In this document: piece after piece, positions 15,632-18,560 of the stretch
How positions within the stretch are numbered: the stretch's first letter is position 1
Layout: each line of letters opens with the position of its first letter
Notes under the pieces: generated by a model
What the model was told of the DNA's origin: nothing
The model's input: the letters and a program-made list of their open reading frames with translations, nothing else
The model's database searches: none
Program-made: the position numbers and the translations under genes
Source of the DNA: DATBLE01 sp050258035
Lineage (GTDB): Bacteria > Actinomycetota > Thermoleophilia > Gaiellales > Gaiellaceae
NCBI GenBank assembly: GCA_050258035.1
Contig: JBLMYA010000019.1
Coordinates: 1-18,560, forward strand
Length of the DNA: 18,560 nt
Direction: 5' to 3'

Positions 15632-16443
15632 GAGACGGAACCGAAGGCGTCAGGACGGTCGCACCGGCGACGACAGCCAACCTCGGCCCGGGCTTCGACT
15701 GTGCCGCGGTCGCGCTCGACCTCTGGAACGAGGTGGAGGTGACCGAGGGGGGAGACGGACCGCCAGACCCCGAGCACATCGGCGTCCGCGCGTTCGGTCT
15801 CATCGCGTCGCCCGAGGGCCTCGGGTTCGAGTGGACCGACCGCATCCCGCGCGCCCGCGGACTGGGCTCGAGCGCGGCGACGATCGCGGTCGGGATGGTC
15901 GCGGCGATGAAGTGGACCGGCCAGGAGCTCGCTCTCGACGACCTGCTCGCACGGGGCGGGCCGCTGGAAGGCCATTCCGACAACCTCGCCGCGTGCCTCG
16001 CCGGGGGCGCCTGCCTGACCTGGAGCGGGCGGATCGCCCGGCTCGCCGACATCCTTCCCCTCACTCCGGTCGCGGTGATCCCGCGAGAGCTCGTGCGGAC
16101 GCCCGACGCGCGCCTGGCGCTGCCCGATCGCGTACCGCACGCGGACGCGTCGTTCAACGTCGCGCGCGCAGCGCTCCTCGGCGCGGGGATCGCGGGAGGC
16201 GACCCCGACCTCCTCGCGGCGGCGTTCGAGGATCGGCTGCACGAGCCCTACCGCCCGTCGCCGCGCCTGGACGCGATCCGTGCGGAGCTGCCGGCCGGAG
16301 CGGTCGGCGCGACGCTCTCCGGGTCCGGGCCGACCGTGATCGCCTGGGCGAGCGACGCCGGCGCGTGTGCCGCCGAGCTCGAGGCGCGGTTCCCGGAGGA
16401 GACGGTGCTGGTGCTCCCTGTGACTCCGCAGGGCGCGCACTGA
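15628..16443 (+). CDS. thrB: homoserine kinase
   Basis: It phosphorylates homoserine to O-phosphohomoserine with ATP, supplying ThrC. The 271-residue GHMP kinase shows an N-terminal TVAPATTANLGPGFDCAAVAL, the ATP-binding loop PRARGLGSSAA (about residues 74-84), then EGHSDNLAACLAGG and, near the C-terminus, GATLSGSGPTVIAW. The GTG at 15628 overlaps the thrC stop (GTGA). It is the last clear gene of the threonine operon. The remnant kinase pseudogene begins at its stop codon. At 271 residues it is a little short for the family, but all motifs are intact. Confidence 0.95.
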   Translation: MRDGTEGVRTVAPATTANLGPGFDCAAVALDLWNEVEVTEGGDGPPDPEHIGVRAFGLIASPEGLGFEWTDRIPRARGLGSSAATIAVGMVAAMKWTGQELALDDLLARGGPLEGHSDNLAACLAGGACLTWSGRIARLADILPLTPVAVIPRELVRTPDARLALPDRVPHADASFNVARAALLGAGIAGGDPDLLAAAFEDRLHEPYRPSPRLDAIRAELPAGAVGATLSGSGPTVIAWASDAGACAAELEARFPEETVLVLPVTPQGAH

Positions 16444-16893
16444 ACCTCCCCTGGGCCCCGAGCTCGGCGAGCCGTTTCCGGAGCCGTTCTCGAAGCTCGT
16501 GGCGCCGGCCCGTCTGCCGGGCGGAACCCGGGACGCGCTCCGCACGCTCGGTCCGACCCAGAATGACGTCGTGCTCTGCCACCAGGGCCTGCACGGTGGG
16601 AACATCCTGAGCGCGGAGCGAGAGCCTGGCTGGCGATCGACTCGAAGCCGCTCGTCGCCGAGCCCGCCTACGACGCGGTGCCCGCCGTCCGCAACCTGGA
16701 CGAGAACGGGCGGATCACCGCTTCGACCTGCGGCGCCGGCTCGAGCGGCTCTCCGCCCTCCCCGATGTCGACCGCGAGCGGGTCCGCCGCTGGACGATCG
16801 CGAAGCACCTTTGCCTGGGCGACCGGAGGCCGGTACCTGCCCGACGAGGTCGAGGTCGTGCGTTTGGCCGTGGAGGTAGGCTCTGGGCCATGA
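16442..16893 (+). pseudogene. decayed streptomycin 6-kinase-like (APH family) phosphotransferase
   Basis: Pieces of one protein are spread over three frames. Frame 1 (16442-16626) reads LGPELGEPF, then VVLCHQGLHGGNILSAERE. Frame 2 (from 16627) continues WLAIDSKPLVAEPAYDAV and VRNLDENGR. Frame 3 (from about 16719) gives RFDLRRRLERLSALPDV and RVRRWTIAKHL. The text then returns to frame 2 for GGRYLPDEVEVVRL, ending at TGA 16891-16893. Joined, this resembles the C-terminal half of streptomycin/hydroxyurea phosphotransferases, whose HxDxxxxN loop normally reads HQDLHGGN; here the catalytic Asp is Gly. The N-terminal half is missing. At least three frameshifts plus the lost Asp mean no active enzyme. 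This explains the 446-base gap between thrB and the next gene. Confidence 0.75.
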
Positions 16894-17501
16894 TCTCGGC
16901 CGGGGACGCGCTCCGCTCGACGCTCGGGGAGCCGTCGGACCTCGTCAAGTCGAAGGTGGCCGACCGGCTCAACCACCTCACTCGACAGTTCGTCGAGCGC
17001 TCGCCGTTCCTCTGCCTGGCCACCTCCGCCGCCGACGGAACGTGCGATGTCAGCCCCCGCGGCGATCCGGCCGGCTTCGTCCGCATCCTCGACGAGCAGA
17101 CGCTCCTGCTTCCGGACCGGCCGGGGAACCGGCTGGCGGACTCGCTCCGGAACGTGCTCGAGAACCCCAACGTCGGCCTCCTGTTCATCGTGCCGGGCGT
17201 GACCGACACGCTCCGGGTGAACGGGCGGGCGTCGATGGTCGACGACCCCGAGCTGCTGGAGCCGTGCGCGGTCGAGGGGAAGGTGCCGAAGCTGGCGTTG
17301 CGGATCGAGATCGAACAGGTCTTCACGCACTGCTCGAAGGCGTTCCTGCGCGCGCAGCTGTGGGACCCCGATCGCTACGTGTCACGGGACGAGCTGCCGT
17401 CGCCGGGCAAGCTGATGTGCTCCGTGGGCGCGGACGTCGACGCCGAGACGTACGACGCCGAACGGGCCGAGCGGTACGCCCGTCGCGAAGGCTTCTACTG
17501 A
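16890..17501 (+). CDS. PPOX-class FMN-dependent flavoprotein (pyridoxamine phosphate oxidase-like)
   Basis: This is a 203-residue split-barrel protein of the pyridoxamine 5'-phosphate oxidase-like superfamily. It resembles the MSMEG_1061-type subgroup of small F420- or FMN-binding proteins. Recognisable parts are ERSPFLCLATSAADGTCDVS (about residues 36-55), PRGDPAGFVRILDEQTLLLP, NVLENPNVGLLFIVPG and TLRVNGRASMVDDPELL. The C-terminal EQVFTHCSKAFLRAQLWDP is also typical. The reaction is unknown. The ATG at 16890 overlaps the stop of the decayed kinase as ATGA, a relic of a former coupled pair. TAGGCT eight bases upstream and the lack of a well-placed ribosome site hint at leaderless initiation. 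The rhodanese gene overlaps its stop. Confidence 0.87.
   Translation: MISAGDALRSTLGEPSDLVKSKVADRLNHLTRQFVERSPFLCLATSAADGTCDVSPRGDPAGFVRILDEQTLLLPDRPGNRLADSLRNVLENPNVGLLFIVPGVTDTLRVNGRASMVDDPELLEPCAVEGKVPKLALRIEIEQVFTHCSKAFLRAQLWDPDRYVSRDELPSPGKLMCSVGADVDAETYDAERAERYARREGFY
17487..17491 (+). promoter_or_regulatory. ribosome binding site for the CTG-initiated rhodanese
   Basis: GAAGG lies six bases before the CTG at 17498, a normal spacing. It supports CTG as the start, because no ATG, GTG or TTG stands in this frame near the beginning of the domain. Confidence 0.4.
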
Positions 17502-18229
17502 TCCGGTACCAGTTCGTCGACTGCGGCTACTCGCTCGACCGGAACGAGGCCGGGCGGGAGGCGTACCTGGAGGAGCACGTCCCGGGAGCATCGTTCCTCG
17601 GGATGGACGAGCTGTCGGATCTGTCGGTGGCCGGGGGCGGCCGGCATCCGCTGCCGGGCGCGGAGGCGTTCGCAGCGGTCGCCGGCCGGGCCGGGATCGG
17701 AGACGGCGTCTTCGTCGTCGCCTACGACCACGGCGGGGCAGGCGGAGCGGCTCGGCTCTGGTGGCTCCTGCGCCACTTCGGACACGACGACGTCGCCCTG
17801 CTGCGCGGCGGCCTCGACGCATGGGCGGGGCGCCTGCGGGGGGCAGAGGAGGAGATCGAGCCGGCGGTGTTCGTCGTGCGTGAGCGGACCGGCGACACGA
17901 TCGAGGCGGACGAGCTGGCCGGAAGGCTCGGCGAGCCGGGCCTGGTCGTCGTCGACGCCCGGGCTCCGGAGCGCTACCGCGGCGAGGTCGAGCCGATCGA
18001 TCCGGTCGCCGGCCGCATCCCGGGCGCGGTCAACTGGCCGTATGCGGCCGCGGGCGAGGTGCCGCCCGAGATCCGCGACGCCGACGAGATCGTCGTCTAC
18101 TGCGGCTCCGGGATCACCGCCTGCGTCGACCTGGTCGCACTCGCGGAGTGCGGGCGGCCCGACGCGAAGCTCTATCCGGGATCGTGGAGCGACTGGTGCA
18201 GGCGGGGCCTCCCGGCCGAAAGGGACTAG
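17498..18229 (+). CDS. two-domain rhodanese (thiosulfate/3-mercaptopyruvate sulfurtransferase family)
   Basis: This 243-residue protein has tandem rhodanese domains that move sulfane sulfur from a donor such as thiosulfate or 3-mercaptopyruvate to an acceptor. Domain 1 (about 3-115) begins IRYQFVDCGYSLD. It is catalytically silent: the loop position holds Asp77 (VAYDHGGAGGAARL). Domain 2 (about 130-240) has VVDARAPERYRGEVEPID and the active loop VVYCGSGITAC with Cys202. The CGSGITA loop is more like mercaptopyruvate enzymes, but the donor is uncertain. No ATG/GTG/TTG exists where the first strand begins. CTG at 17498 overlaps the PPOX stop as CTGA and has GAAGG six bases before it, so I take it as the start. 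An upstream GTG near 17416 is possible but would overlap the PPOX gene by about 85 bases. Confidence 0.82.
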   Translation: MIRYQFVDCGYSLDRNEAGREAYLEEHVPGASFLGMDELSDLSVAGGGRHPLPGAEAFAAVAGRAGIGDGVFVVAYDHGGAGGAARLWWLLRHFGHDDVALLRGGLDAWAGRLRGAEEEIEPAVFVVRERTGDTIEADELAGRLGEPGLVVVDARAPERYRGEVEPIDPVAGRIPGAVNWPYAAAGEVPPEIRDADEIVVYCGSGITACVDLVALAECGRPDAKLYPGSWSDWCRRGLPAERD

Positions 18230-18252
18230 TCGGACCTCGTGACGTTTCCCAC

Positions 18253-18269
18253 CCGGTCTCTGAGACCGG
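18253..18269. repeat. perfect inverted repeat between convergent genes
   Basis: CCGGTCTC and GAGACCGG flank a single T, a perfect 8-base dyad located 24 bases after the rhodanese stop. It could form a hairpin in either transcript, but no T run follows on either strand. A role as a Rho-independent terminator is therefore doubtful, and a protein site is also possible. Confidence 0.4.
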
Positions 18270-18276
18270 AACTGGA

Positions 18277-18296
18277 ACAAGAGTGCGACTTCTTGT
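18277..18296. repeat. second inverted repeat between convergent genes
   Basis: ACAAGA and TCTTGT flank eight bases. It lies seven bases after the first repeat and ten bases before the end of the convergent transporter gene. Together the two may end transcription from both sides. Confidence 0.35.
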
Positions 18297-18305
18297 CCAC
18301 AGGAG

Positions 18306-18560
18306 CTAGCGGAACGCGCCGATCAGCGCGCCGCCGGCGACGACCAGGGCGGCTCCCACCACGAGGTGGCGGCCGACGAGCTCGGTGCGGCGGAGGAGCA
18401 GCACCGCCAGGACGACGGCGAACAGCGACTCGGTCGCCACGAGCGGGCTGACGATCGTCACGGGCGACCGGTAGAACGCCTCGAACAGGAAGGCGTACGA
18501 CGCGCCCCAGAGGACGCCGGGGAGCACGAAGTGAGGGCCTTCGCGGCGGATGCCGGCGAA
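18306..18560 (-). CDS. DMT/EamA-family membrane transporter, C-terminal part
   Basis: The last 84 codons and stop of a membrane protein are present and the frame is open to the right edge of the window. It has three hydrophobic segments: VLPGVLWGASYAFLFEAFY, IVSPLVATESLFAVVLAVLL and LVVGAALVVAGGALIGAF. The P-x-x-x-x-E pattern in SPLVATESLF and the RRTELVGRHLVVGAALVVAG ending resemble the final EamA repeat of drug/metabolite transporters. The substrate cannot be predicted. It is convergent with the rhodanese gene across 76 bases. Confidence 0.7.
   Translation of the reverse strand, partial: FAGIRREGPHFVLPGVLWGASYAFLFEAFYRSPVTIVSPLVATESLFAVVLAVLLLRRTELVGRHLVVGAALVVAGGALIGAFR

Noticed and set aside
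1..18560. tRNA, rRNA, CRISPR array, insertion sequence or phage genes
   Set aside because: No repeat-spacer pattern, transposase motif, cloverleaf-like gene or rRNA-like stretch was found by reading. Gene order is housekeeping and respiratory.

Overview
The window is high-GC DNA with very tight gene packing, many GTG starts and 1-10 base gene overlaps. It looks like an actinobacterial chromosome, possibly a Thermoleophilia/Gaiellales-type lineage. That placement is inferred from gene style and protein families; no marker gene was seen.

Left part (1-10.7 kb) is respiratory nitrogen metabolism. On the minus strand, narK-narG-narH-narJ-narI form one overlapping operon: a nitrate/nitrite transporter, the three subunits of a membrane-bound cytoplasm-facing nitrate reductase, and its assembly chaperone. 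Downstream on the same strand, but separated by a plus-strand TetR-GNAT gene, lies a two-gene heme-copper oxidase unit (CuA subunit II, then subunit I running off the left edge). Subunit I has Asn where oxygen reductases carry the His-linked Tyr in helix VI. The unit may therefore be a CuA-type nitric oxide reductase, which would fit beside a nitrate reductase. The divergent TetR-type regulator starts directly after an operator-like palindrome and probably controls this unit.

Middle (10.7-13.5 kb): divergent from narK is a winged-helix regulator with a C-terminal Cys/His cluster resembling Fe-S or metal sensors. It is followed by a DUF1932-type NAD(P)-dependent oxidoreductase, which converges on a minus-strand DNA polymerase IV (dinB). 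The 173-base dinB/hom intergenic region holds several hairpins and a probable promoter for hom.

Right part (13.5-18.56 kb): hom-thrC-thrB is an overlapping operon converting aspartate semialdehyde to threonine. It is followed by a frameshifted, catalytically dead remnant of a streptomycin 6-kinase-like phosphotransferase. After that come a PPOX-type flavoprotein and a two-domain rhodanese that seems to start at CTG. The rhodanese converges on the C-terminal part of a DMT/EamA-type membrane transporter that runs off the right edge; two inverted repeats sit between them.

No tRNA, rRNA, insertion sequence or CRISPR array was seen. The most notable points are the Tyr-less CuA heme-copper enzyme beside nar, the Cys-rich regulator divergent from narK, the in-frame TetR-GNAT fusion, the decayed kinase, and starts that suggest leaderless or CTG initiation.
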